Below are positions 37,304 to 45,386 of a stretch of DNA of 64,000 bases, piece after piece. The stretch lies in contig DAHUZP010000022.1 of NCBI GenBank assembly GCA_027306505.1, forward strand, positions 58,382 to 122,381, read 5' to 3'. The stretch is from Thermoplasmata archaeon (lineage in GTDB: Archaea; Thermoplasmatota; Thermoplasmata; Lutacidiplasmatales; UBA184). Under the pieces are notes generated by a model. That model was not told the origin of the DNA, searched no databases, and worked only from the letters and a program-made list of their open reading frames with translations. Both the position numbers and the translations under genes were made by a program. Numbering within the stretch: the first letter of the stretch is position 1; the number at the start of each line of letters is the position of its first letter.

Positions 37304-37788
37304 CGGCCCGGGCCTGGGACGTGGCCGGGCGCCACCCGGTCGAACGCAAGGACCTCGTGGAGGTCCTCTATGCCCGGCTGCGCTGGTTCCGGCCGAGCGA
37401 GGCGGAGGAGCTGGTCAGCTGCCTCTTGCAGGAAGGGCTCTTCGTCGAGGGCCCTCAACCCGGGACATGGGTCGGCGCGTCCTCGCTGGACCAGGTCTCG
37501 GTCCCGCTGACCTATCGGCCACCCCCCGGATTCCGTCCCCCGCGTGCCTCTTCCGCACCCTCCCCCCCTCCGCTCCTCCTTCGCATCCTCGAGGCCATCC
37601 GTTCGAGCTCGACGGGGGAGGACCTGGGGAAGCTGCGCGAAGAGGCGAGCGAGCTCTCCGCCTCGCTAGGGGTCGTGCCGGAGGCGGCTGCGCTCCTCCT
37701 CGCAGCTCGGCGAGGGCTCCCCCTTCCTGAGCTCAGAGCGGAGCTCGACCGGCAGCTCCGCGAAGGTCGGGGGCCCGGACCTCCCTGA
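37282..37788 (+). CDS. DUF2240 family protein
   Basis: The 168-residue product shows the archaeal DUF2240 pattern: an N-terminal winged-helix-like segment (DLVEVLYARLRWFRPSEAEE, LVSCLLQEGLFVEG) and a middle Pro-rich hinge (VSVPLTYRPPPGFRPPRAS). A C-terminal helical half follows (LLRILEAIRSSSTGEDL, LGVVPEAAALLLAARRG). The family is widespread in Archaea with no known reaction; nucleic-acid-related function has been suggested from its helix-turn-helix shape (inference). It overlaps the HisA-like gene by 22 bases. Confidence 0.75.
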   Translation: MDDLRILAARAWDVAGRHPVERKDLVEVLYARLRWFRPSEAEELVSCLLQEGLFVEGPQPGTWVGASSLDQVSVPLTYRPPPGFRPPRASSAPSPPPLLLRILEAIRSSSTGEDLGKLREEASELSASLGVVPEAAALLLAARRGLPLPELRAELDRQLREGRGPGPP

Positions 37789-37845
37789 GCACAGGGACCG
37801 ACCCTCGGGCGGCCCGACAGCTTTACTCGGGAGGGCGACCTCGCT

Positions 37846-37914
37846 CGGGCGCCAGATGATGACGCCTAGAACCAGCTGAGCGATGATGAATGATGGGCGA
37901 GCTGATGGCAACGC
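37846..37914 (+). ncRNA. Box C/D guide sRNA
   Basis: This small RNA guides 2'-O-methylation with L7Ae, Nop5 and fibrillarin. Box C ATGATGA (37856-37862), a 13-base spacer, box D' CTGA (37876-37879), GCG, box C' ATGATGA (37883-37889), a 12-base spacer and box D CTGA (37902-37905) occur in perfect order. The spacing is that of archaeal C/D sRNAs. The flanks pair: GCCA (37851-37854) with TGGC (37906-37909), and outer GGGCG with CGCCC. A CTTTACT element near 37820 could be its TATA box. Guides are 37863-37875 (CGCCTAGAACCAG) and 37890-37901 (ATGATGGGCGAG); their targets were not identified. Confidence 0.85.
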
Positions 37915-37961
37915 CCCCCCCTTAGGCACCGGGACAGGGGGGTGGAGCGAGCCCCGGGGAA

Positions 37962-37970
37962 GGATTATCG
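37962..37970 (+). promoter_or_regulatory. TATA box, leaderless promoter of the DUF5678 gene
   Basis: GGATTATCG is centred 27 bases before the ATG at 37993, the spacing expected for a leaderless archaeal transcript. Confidence 0.55.
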
Positions 37971-37992
37971 TCTCGTCCACCGATAGCGGTAC

Positions 37993-38223
37993 ATGCCGAC
38001 GACCCGCCGCAGAGGCCTCCTTCCGGTGGATTTCCGCTTCGAAGAGCACCGGGGCAAGTGGATCGTGCTCGTGAACGACTGCGTCGTGGAGAGCGGGACG
38101 GACCTCAATTCGTGCCTGGCCCGGGCGAGGACCAAGCATCCGGACCAGGAGCCCTTCGTGATGAAGGTCCTCCTTCCCGGTGCCCCTTCCCCTCCGCACC
38201 CTCCGGGGCGTCGCGATAGCTAG
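37993..38223 (+). CDS. DUF5678-like small protein
   Basis: The 76-residue product has the compact pattern FEEHRGKWIVLVNDCVVESG followed by LNSCLARARTKHPDQEPFVM, matching the archaeal DUF5678 family (FxxYxGKWVAL...VVxSG...AKxKxPxxxPxxxKV). These proteins are of unknown function and often lie next to retropepsin-like protease genes; here the next gene is one. The tail is Pro-rich. A TATA box 27 bases upstream supports the start. Confidence 0.8.
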   Translation: MPTTRRRGLLPVDFRFEEHRGKWIVLVNDCVVESGTDLNSCLARARTKHPDQEPFVMKVLLPGAPSPPHPPGRRDS

Positions 38224-38228
38224 GGGGG

Positions 38229-38714
38229 CTGCACACGGCGCCCCGTCGTCGGAAGAAGACCTCCGGACGTCGGAGGAGGGCTCGCCCCACCGACCGGTAC
38301 GTCCAGGAGTACCTGCTCTTCAAGCTCGACCGGCGCACCATCGCCTTCCCCCTGTTGCACGTGCGGATGCGGGGCCGCAAGGGCTCGCTCCGGACCGTGG
38401 CGCTCGCCGATTCCGGTGCCACCACCTCCTTCGTCCCGGTGGAGATCGCCGAGGACCTGGGGCTCCACCTGACCCCGGGACCCCGGGCGGGGGGAGGGGG
38501 CGGGGACTTCACGACCTTCGACGGGGAGGTCCAGCTCGAGGTCCTTCACCATGGGCGGGTGATCCACCGGTTCCCCCACCTTCCGATCTCCGTGCCGCGG
38601 TCCGCCGGACGCATCCCCTACGTCGTGCTCGGCCGCGACTCGATCTTCCGGGCGTTCACCTTGACCTTCGAGGAGCGGCGTGCCCGCCTGCTCCTGCGAC
38701 GGGCACGAAAGTAG
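38229..38714 (+). CDS. Retropepsin-like aspartyl protease, start codon uncertain
   Basis: The open frame begins right after the DUF5678 stop and encodes a clan AA aspartyl protease. The catalytic motif is ALADSGATTSFVPVEIAEDL, and the C-terminal partner motif region is IPYVVLGRDSIFRAFTLTFE. One Asp per chain implies it works as a dimer. Protein-like sequence (DRYVQEYLLFKLDRRTIAFP) extends upstream of the first usable start (TTG at 38355), with no ATG, GTG or TTG before it. A CTG at 38229, six bases after the DUF5678 stop and preceded by TAGGGGGG, is the only upstream candidate. Pairing with DUF5678 genes is common in Archaea. Conservative coordinates would be 38355-38714. Confidence 0.7.
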   Translation: MHTAPRRRKKTSGRRRRARPTDRYVQEYLLFKLDRRTIAFPLLHVRMRGRKGSLRTVALADSGATTSFVPVEIAEDLGLHLTPGPRAGGGGGDFTTFDGEVQLEVLHHGRVIHRFPHLPISVPRSAGRIPYVVLGRDSIFRAFTLTFEERRARLLLRRARK

Positions 38715-38786
38715 CCCACAGGGCGGCGGAGCCCCCCGTCCCATCCGCCCCGGGGCGGCGGGGGCGCCGTGGCCCTTTCCAGTGGG

Positions 38787-38796
38787 CTTTTATAAA
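38787..38796 (+). promoter_or_regulatory. TATA box of the pyrophosphatase gene
   Basis: CTTTTATAAA lies 40-48 bases before the ATG at 38835 and is the strongest TATA-like box in the window. A short leader of about 15-20 bases is predicted. Confidence 0.7.
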
Positions 38797-38834
38797 CGGG
38801 TCCGTCCGCCGAGATTCGGAACTGGGGAAGCCTC

Positions 38835-40925
38835 ATGGAAACCGTCGAGATCCTGGTGGGGTTGGCCGCCCTGCTGGCCCTGGGCTATGCCGGGGCGCAG
38901 TCGATGCTCATCCTCCGTGCGCCGGAAGGCGACGAGACGATGCGGAAGATCTCGAGCGCCGTTCGCGAAGGGGCCGAGGCGTTCCTGAAGCGGGAATACA
39001 CCACCGTCGCCGTGGTGGGGGCCGTCCTCGCCGTCCTGATCGCGGTAGGCCTCTACACCCCCAGTGACTACGCCTTCAGCCTGCACCTGGCGCTCGGGTT
39101 CGTCGTGGGGGCGGGAGGCAGCGCGCTCGCCGGCTACGTTGGCATGTACATCTCGGTCCGGGCGAACGTCCGCACCGCCCAGGTGGCCAAGGGAGGGAAG
39201 CTCGATCCCGCCGTGCGGTTCGCCTTCCAGGGCGGATCGGTCACGGGCCTCTCCGTCGCCGGTTTCGCGCTCCTCGGCCTCATCACCTTCTACGTCGGCT
39301 TCGCCGGGAACATCCTCGAGATGACCGGGTTCATCTTCGGGGCCTCCCTCATGAGCCTGTTCGCCCGTGTCGGCGGCGGCATCTACACGAAGGGCGCCGA
39401 TGTGGGCGCGGACCTCGTGGGCAAGGTCGAGGCCGGGATCCCCGAGGACGACCCCCGGAACCCCGCGGTCATCGCGGACAACGTGGGCGACAACGTCGGG
39501 GACTGCGCGGGGATGGCCGCGGACCTGTTCGAGACCTACGTGGTCACGGCGGTCTCCACGATGCTCCTGGCCTACCTTCTCTCGGCGGTCACCTCCAAGA
39601 TCCAGGACGCGGTCATCTTCCCGCTGGTCATCGGGGCGTGGGCGATCGTCGCGACCATCGTCGGATTCCCCTTCGTGCGCCTCTCCGAAGGCAGTACCAA
39701 GATCATGAACGCCCTCTACAAGGGCATGTTCGCGACGACCGGGGCCGGCATCGCCGGGATCGCGGTCCTCTCCTACCTCCTGATGGGCTCGGAGTGGATG
39801 CCCGTCTTCGTCGCCAGCACGATGGGGCTCATCGTCATGGTCGTGATCATCTTCTCCACCGACTACTACACGGGCACTTACCGCCCGGTGAAGGCCATCG
39901 CCAAGGCCGCCCAGAGCGGTCCCGGCCCCGTGGTCATCGAGGGGATGGCGGTGGGGCTGGAGTCGACGCTCATCCCAGGGCTCGCCATCGTGGCGGGCAC
40001 GCTGGTCTCCTTCGGGGTGATGTACCTCTCGAACCCCGGTCCTCACGCGACCGACTTCGGCCTCTACGGCATCGGTCTCGCCGCTGCGAGCATGCTCTCG
40101 GCGACGGGGATGATCATCTCCATCGACGCGTTCGGGCCCATCACCGACAACGCGGGAGGGATCGCCGAGATGGCGAACCTGCCGAAGGAGGCCCGCGAGA
40201 TCACCGACCCGATGGACGCGGTCGGGAACACCACGAAGGCGGTGACGAAGGGGTACGCGGTGGGCTCGGCCGCCCTCGCCGCGCTGGTCCTCTTCTCAGC
40301 CTACACGCAGGCTTCGGGCCTCTGCCCACCGCTCGGGGGATGCACGCAGCTCGCGGTCAACAATCCCGCGGTCGTGGTCGGGCTCATCATCGGCGCGATG
40401 CTACCGTTCTTCTTCACGGCCTTCCTCATGCGCGCTGTCGGCACCGCGGCCCAATCCGTGGTCCAGGAGGTCCGCCGCCAGTTCAAGACCATCAAGGGCA
40501 TCATGGAGGGTACGGGCAAGCCCGAGTACGGGACCTGCGTCGACATCGTGACGCAGACGGCCATCCACGAGCTCATGCCTCCTGCCGTGATCGCGGTGGT
40601 GGCTCCCCTCGCCGTCGGCTTCCTTCTGGGACCCGTCGCGCTGGGCGGCCTGCTCATCGGGGTCATCCTCTCCGGCCTTCCCCTGGCCATCTTCATGACC
40701 ACGGGAGGGGGGGCCTGGGACAACGGGAAGAAGTTCATCGAGCTCGGCGGCGGCAAGAAGTCCGACGCGCACAAGGCGGCGGTCGTCGGGGACACCGTCG
40801 GTGACGCGACCAAGGACACGGCCGGCCCCGCCATCAACCCCCTGATCAAGGTGGTGAACACGATCTCGATCCTGTTCATCACCGTCATCCTGGAGTACAA
40901 CCTCCCCCACCTCCTCCACCTCTGA
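38835..40925 (+). CDS. hppA: Membrane-bound H+-translocating pyrophosphatase, K+-independent type
   Basis: The 696-residue product is a full-length integral membrane pyrophosphatase with about 16 spans. It couples hydrolysis of pyrophosphate to proton export. The substrate and metal loop reads DVGADLVGKVEAGIPEDDPR and then NPAVIADNVGDNVGDCAGMA. Other conserved motifs are STDYYTGTYRPVKAIA, DAFGPITDNAGGIAEMA and GDTVGDATKDTAGPAINPLI. At the diagnostic position near residue 465 it reads GNTTKAVTKG: the Lys, with the Thr three residues on, marks the K+-independent, H+-pumping class. It is monocistronic from its own TATA box and probably conserves energy from biosynthetic pyrophosphate. Confidence 0.97.
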   Translation: METVEILVGLAALLALGYAGAQSMLILRAPEGDETMRKISSAVREGAEAFLKREYTTVAVVGAVLAVLIAVGLYTPSDYAFSLHLALGFVVGAGGSALAGYVGMYISVRANVRTAQVAKGGKLDPAVRFAFQGGSVTGLSVAGFALLGLITFYVGFAGNILEMTGFIFGASLMSLFARVGGGIYTKGADVGADLVGKVEAGIPEDDPRNPAVIADNVGDNVGDCAGMAADLFETYVVTAVSTMLLAYLLSAVTSKIQDAVIFPLVIGAWAIVATIVGFPFVRLSEGSTKIMNALYKGMFATTGAGIAGIAVLSYLLMGSEWMPVFVASTMGLIVMVVIIFSTDYYTGTYRPVKAIAKAAQSGPGPVVIEGMAVGLESTLIPGLAIVAGTLVSFGVMYLSNPGPHATDFGLYGIGLAAASMLSATGMIISIDAFGPITDNAGGIAEMANLPKEAREITDPMDAVGNTTKAVTKGYAVGSAALAALVLFSAYTQASGLCPPLGGCTQLAVNNPAVVVGLIIGAMLPFFFTAFLMRAVGTAAQSVVQEVRRQFKTIKGIMEGTGKPEYGTCVDIVTQTAIHELMPPAVIAVVAPLAVGFLLGPVALGGLLIGVILSGLPLAIFMTTGGGAWDNGKKFIELGGGKKSDAHKAAVVGDTVGDATKDTAGPAINPLIKVVNTISILFITVILEYNLPHLLHL

Positions 40926-41265
40926 GAGGTCGGCGCCCCCTACGACCCCCGCGGGACCGGGGACCTGCCGGAAGCCGAGTTCACCTGCCTACCGAGCGCG
41001 ACCCCCACCGGGACCGTGAGCTCCCGACCCGGGGGGGACGCACCCCGGGGACCCGCCGCCGGAGGCAGGGACGGGGGTCGAGGAACTTACCGGCGGTGCG
41101 TCGACCGGAAAGAGGAAGAGCACCGCCCCGGGGACCAGGTGGACGATACCTCCCGAAACCTCCTGGACGAGCCTATCTTGCTAGGGAGGAAGCTCCCTAC
41201 CGGTCGGATTCCTCTATTTTCCGACGGGGGTCCGCGAACGATTCGGGAGCAGGAACCGCTATGGT
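40926..41265. other. Intergenic region with one hairpin, no gene
   Basis: No protein-like frame is present. TAGGGAG (41182-41188) and CTCCCTA (41193-41199) form a 7-bp hairpin with a GAAG loop; it could be a structured leader or terminator. CTCTATTTTC (41210-41219) is a possible TATA box for the following gene. Confidence 0.4.
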
Positions 41266-43542
41266 ATGGTGCGACCATCCCGTTTGCTCATGGCCCACCC
41301 CTCGGCGCGCCCTTCGGGCCCTGCACCAGATCCCGCCTTCGAGAGGAGGGCCCTGGCGGTCCTGGTCGTGGGTGCCCTTCTCCTCACGGGCCTCCTGAGC
41401 GTCGCCCCCCTCTCAAGGATCGCGCCGGCCCTCCCGGGCACCGCTCGCGACCTCGCTCTCGCCGAGCCCGCCCCGTCCCCGGTGCGTGCTCCGGGAATCG
41501 AGCCCTCTCCTTCCTCGCACGGCGCGTTCTCCGTGAGCGTCATCGTGACGACCCCCAACGGGGTCAACCAACCGGCGACCCTTCCGGCCGTCGTGACGGC
41601 GACCGCGACCCCCAACGATGTGACCGGTTGCCCGCCCTACACCTACATTTTCGACTGGGGCGATGGCACCGCCAAGACCACGAACTCGAACAACTCCAAC
41701 TCCGCACGCCACTACTACCTCTCGGACCCGAACAACATCAACAGCGGGGTCACCATCTCCGTGAACGTCACGGACTGCCATGGCAGCGCGTCCACCGGCT
41801 ACGTCTATCCTACCTTCTATCCCGCGGTCACGGCGGTGCTCCAGACCGACCTCGGCCCCTCCACCTCCATCGCCAGGAACCTGTCGGTCCTTCACATGAA
41901 CTTCACCGTAACGAACCTCTCGGGGGGGGCCTACACCAGCTCTCCCACCCCGTACTTCCTCAACTGGAGCTTCGGGGACGGTTCGGTGATCCGCATGCAG
42001 CCGGCCGTTCCCGGCACCGATTATACCCAGGCGCACACGTTCTTCCGTCCTTCGAGCGCGAAAGGGCCCTCGGTCTTCCTGGTCACCGTGAGCGTGACCG
42101 ACCGGTTGAACGGTAATGCCACCTCCACGTTCCAGGTCCAGCTGAACGGGAGCGCCACGGCGCCCCAGAACCATCCGAAGATGTTGCTGGGCCTCACCAT
42201 GACCGAGCTCTACCTGATCGTAGGGGTCGTTGCGGTGGCGGTCGCGGCCGGCGTCGCGTTGGCCCTGCGTCGACGCAAACCCACCCCGGGTCCTTCGTCC
42301 GAGGGCGCCGCCGGTGACGAAGGGGTGGCCGACACCGCTGGGGGCGAGCGAGCATCCCGCCCGACGGGACCCTCGGGGGCCGCCCATGGTTCCACCTCGA
42401 AGGACGCCGCCGAGCGGGCGAACGGCCAACCCACGGAAGAGCGCGGACCCAAGCTCCCATCGCCCGGCGTTGGGACCTCGTTCACCTCCTCGCGGTCCTC
42501 CAGCCCTGCCTCCGCGGGCGTCTCGGAGGGCCCATCCGCATCCGGGCCCGTGGGGGCCGATACCAGCTCGTTCCCTGCCCCCTCCCGCCCCTCCCGCAAG
42601 GGCACTCCAGGGATGGACGGAGGGACACTCCCCGGGACCACGCCCCCGGGCTCGACCACCCCTTCACGGCCGATACCGGGTTCCCCGTTCGCTGGAGAGG
42701 GGGTGCCCTGCATCATCTGCGGCACCATGCTTCCCTCGGTGGATTCCCCCTGTCCGAAGTGCACCCCCACGCTCTCCGCCGCCTCCCAGCCTCTTCCCGA
42801 GGCTGCCCCGAGCTCCACGTCCACCAGCTTCCCTAGCGCCGGGCCTCCACTTCCAGGATTGGAGAGGAGCATCCTCAAGCCCCTACCCCTACAGGTCGCA
42901 CCTAGGGAGGAGGCGTCAGCCCGGACCGGCAGCGCAGAACCCACCCCCCTTACCTCTCCTGCGTCGAGCTACCTGCCCGTCGCGCCCCCTCCCGAGCTCG
43001 AACCGCTCCCGGTCACCCACGCCCCGGTGGGTCCGGAGCCCGGGGTCGACACCACCCCCGTGAAGCCCCTCCCTCCACGACCCTCCATGGTCTCTGAGGA
43101 GGGAAGGTCCCCATCCCCCGCTTCGTCCGATGCGGTCCCCTCCCCTCAGGGAGGGGGCCGGGCCTCCGGAGCGTCCCTCCCAGCGACGTCGAGCTCAGCC
43201 TCGTCGGCGACCGAGCCGCCCGCCCCCGCATCACCGGCTCCAGGGGCGGCCGCGCCCACACCCTTCCTGTTCCCGGTCTCCTCCCGATCCCTCTTCGAGA
43301 AGCTGGTCGACTCCGCTCCTACGACCTCCGAGGGCGGGGAGAGGCCGGGTGCCCGGGCGGCCGAGGCTGCGGGCTCCAGCCCATCGCCCTCTTCGTCCCC
43401 CTCGACCCCCACCGCGACGAGCGCGCCGAGCGCTCCGCCCACCCCGGAGAGGGCGCACCCCAGTCCCAGGACCTGCCTGGTGTGCGGTGGGACGCTGCAG
43501 GGCGACCTGTGCCCTTCCTGCAAGATGAACTGGCGGGAGTGA
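41266..43542 (+). CDS. PKD-type surface protein with TM anchor and cytoplasmic zinc-ribbon tail
   Basis: The 758-residue product has a signal/anchor (RRALAVLVVGALLLTGLLSV) and a beta-rich ectodomain with two PKD-like units (YIFDWGDGTAKTTN and LNWSFGDGSVIRMQPAVPG). A membrane span near residue 310 (LYLIVGVVAVAVAAGVALAL) is followed by RRRKP. A tail of about 420 residues, rich in Pro/Ser, contains two zinc-ribbon-like Cys pairs: CIICG...CPKC near residue 485 and CLVCGGTLQGDLCPSC at the very end. The tail would be cytoplasmic, so the zinc ribbons may contact intracellular partners. An in-frame ATG at 41290 is an alternative start. Confidence 0.75.
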   Translation: MVRPSRLLMAHPSARPSGPAPDPAFERRALAVLVVGALLLTGLLSVAPLSRIAPALPGTARDLALAEPAPSPVRAPGIEPSPSSHGAFSVSVIVTTPNGVNQPATLPAVVTATATPNDVTGCPPYTYIFDWGDGTAKTTNSNNSNSARHYYLSDPNNINSGVTISVNVTDCHGSASTGYVYPTFYPAVTAVLQTDLGPSTSIARNLSVLHMNFTVTNLSGGAYTSSPTPYFLNWSFGDGSVIRMQPAVPGTDYTQAHTFFRPSSAKGPSVFLVTVSVTDRLNGNATSTFQVQLNGSATAPQNHPKMLLGLTMTELYLIVGVVAVAVAAGVALALRRRKPTPGPSSEGAAGDEGVADTAGGERASRPTGPSGAAHGSTSKDAAERANGQPTEERGPKLPSPGVGTSFTSSRSSSPASAGVSEGPSASGPVGADTSSFPAPSRPSRKGTPGMDGGTLPGTTPPGSTTPSRPIPGSPFAGEGVPCIICGTMLPSVDSPCPKCTPTLSAASQPLPEAAPSSTSTSFPSAGPPLPGLERSILKPLPLQVAPREEASARTGSAEPTPLTSPASSYLPVAPPPELEPLPVTHAPVGPEPGVDTTPVKPLPPRPSMVSEEGRSPSPASSDAVPSPQGGGRASGASLPATSSSASSATEPPAPASPAPGAAAPTPFLFPVSSRSLFEKLVDSAPTTSEGGERPGARAAEAAGSSPSPSSSPSTPTATSAPSAPPTPERAHPSPRTCLVCGGTLQGDLCPSCKMNWRE

Positions 43543-43621
43543 CCTCACCCCCGTCTTCCCCGCCCTGGCCCACCCTGGCCCGTGGGTCCCCTACCCTCTC
43601 CACGTGTGGTCCGGGGAAAGG

Positions 43622-43630
43622 GGCATAACC
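43622..43630 (+). promoter_or_regulatory. TATA box, leaderless promoter of the DUF885 gene
   Basis: GGCATAACC is centred 24 bases before the ATG at 43650. Confidence 0.5.
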
Positions 43631-43649
43631 GTGCAGCCCTGCCCAGAGC

Positions 43650-45353
43650 ATGAGCTCCGGGCTGGCAGCCCCCGAGCAGGGGATTCCGACCGTGCCGGTG
43701 CCCGCGGGCAGCTCGGAAGCGGACCGTTCCTTCCACGCGCTGGAGCGCGAGGTGGTCCAGCACCTCTTTCGTTATTCTCCCGGCTTCGCGGTCGTCCTGG
43801 GGATCCACTCCTACGATGGGATCCTTCCCGACCTGACCCCGGCGGCGACCGCGGCGTGGGCGAAGAGCGCGGAGAAGCTGCTCGAGCGTCTCAACTCGAC
43901 CGAGCCCCAAGCGCTCTCCCGGGAACGGCGGGTGGACCGGGAGCTCCTGCGCCTGCGGCTGCGCTCCGACCTCTTCGACCTGCAGGAGTATCCTTACCTC
44001 GACCGGCTCCCGCTCGCCTACCTGGGCCCGCTGGAGCTGGTCCCCTACACGGCCCGGCCCTACGCTCCACCTCCCCATCGTGCGCAGGCCATGATCCGTG
44101 TGCTCGAGGGAGCTCCGAAGCTCCTCAGGACGGGGACCGAGCGGCTGAAGGGTCCGTTGCCCGAGGCCTTCGTGAAGCTCGCGCTCGCGATGGCCGAGGG
44201 GCTCGTGCCGCACTTCCAGGAGAGCGAAGGGTTCGTGCGGGACCAAGCCCCCCAGGAGCTTGCGGCCTATGCACGGGTCCGCATCGAAGCGGAGGCGGCG
44301 GCCACGACCTTCGTCGAGCACCTGAAGCTCGCGCTCCCTGGGGCGACCGGGGACTTTGCGCTAGGCCCTGCCCGGTTCCAGAGGCTGCTTGGCGTGCGCG
44401 AAGGGATCAAGCTCCCCTGGACCGACCTGGAACGGGAAGGGTGGGCGGACCTGCGCCGGAACCAGGCGCGTCTCGCCGACATCGCGCGGAGCGCGCACCC
44501 ACCGGTCTCCCCCGAGACCATGCTAGCGGCGATTTCCCGGGACCACCCCAGCGCGGAGCAGCTGCTGCCGGAAGCGAGCCGCTTCGTGGAGGAGCTACGG
44601 CAGTTCGTGATCCACAAGGACCTCATCACCGTGCCCACCCCGGAGCACTGCCGGGTCGAGCCCACCCCACAGGTCGACCGGGCCTGGACCACGGCGAGCA
44701 TGGACCCTCCGGGCCCATTCGAGACCTCGGCCTACGAGGGGGTTTACCACGTGACCCCGGTGGAGGAGGACTGGGACGCGGAGAAGAAGGAGCAATGGCT
44801 CGCCTCCTTCAACCGCCCGGTGCTTCGGAACGTGACCGCCCACGAGGTCTATCCGGGCCACTACGTGCAGTTCCTTCACTTCCGGGCCCACACGCCGACC
44901 CTCACCCGGCGCGTCTTCCTCTCCGGTGCCTTCACCGAAGGGTGGGCGCACTACACCGAGCAGCTCATGATCGAGCAGGGGTACGGAGGAGGGGAGCCTT
45001 CCTTCGAGCTCGCTGAGCTCTCCGACGCGCTGCTCCGCAACGTCCGCCTCCTGGCTTCGGTGGGCATGCACGCCCGCGGGATGAGCGTCCGGTCGGCGAC
45101 CGATCTGTTCGTGAAGGAGGCCCACATGGACCCCTTCCCCGCCGAGCGGGAGGCGGTACGTGGGACGTTCAACCCCGAGTACTTCGGCTACACGCTGGGC
45201 AAGCTCGAGATCCTGAGGGCCCGAAGGGCCTACCTCGAGCAGAACCCCCGGGCGACGCTGAGGAACTTCCACGACCTGCTCCTCTCCTTCGGCGCCCCCC
45301 CTGTGGGGTTCCTGGGGCCCCTCCTTCTCGGCCGGGACCCCGTCTCCACGTGA
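43650..45353 (+). CDS. DUF885 family metallopeptidase-like protein
   Basis: The 567-residue product matches the DUF885 family, thought to be zinc-dependent peptidases. The metal site HEVYPGH lies at residues 398-404 (an HExxxGH form), followed by AFTEGWAHYTEQLMIEQGYG, whose Glu is the probable third ligand. The N-terminal half is helical (HALEREVVQHLFRYSPGFAV). There is no signal peptide, so the protein should be cytoplasmic, unlike many bacterial members that are lipoproteins. The length matches the family. The next gene follows after 33 bases. The substrate is unknown. Confidence 0.9.
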   Translation: MSSGLAAPEQGIPTVPVPAGSSEADRSFHALEREVVQHLFRYSPGFAVVLGIHSYDGILPDLTPAATAAWAKSAEKLLERLNSTEPQALSRERRVDRELLRLRLRSDLFDLQEYPYLDRLPLAYLGPLELVPYTARPYAPPPHRAQAMIRVLEGAPKLLRTGTERLKGPLPEAFVKLALAMAEGLVPHFQESEGFVRDQAPQELAAYARVRIEAEAAATTFVEHLKLALPGATGDFALGPARFQRLLGVREGIKLPWTDLEREGWADLRRNQARLADIARSAHPPVSPETMLAAISRDHPSAEQLLPEASRFVEELRQFVIHKDLITVPTPEHCRVEPTPQVDRAWTTASMDPPGPFETSAYEGVYHVTPVEEDWDAEKKEQWLASFNRPVLRNVTAHEVYPGHYVQFLHFRAHTPTLTRRVFLSGAFTEGWAHYTEQLMIEQGYGGGEPSFELAELSDALLRNVRLLASVGMHARGMSVRSATDLFVKEAHMDPFPAEREAVRGTFNPEYFGYTLGKLEILRARRAYLEQNPRATLRNFHDLLLSFGAPPVGFLGPLLLGRDPVST

Positions 45354-45386
45354 GGGGAGCGCTGGGGTGACGGCGGAGGCAAGAAC

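Noticed and set aside
41182..41199. 7-bp hairpin as a riboswitch
   Set aside because: Only a single short stem; no conserved aptamer sequence was recognised.
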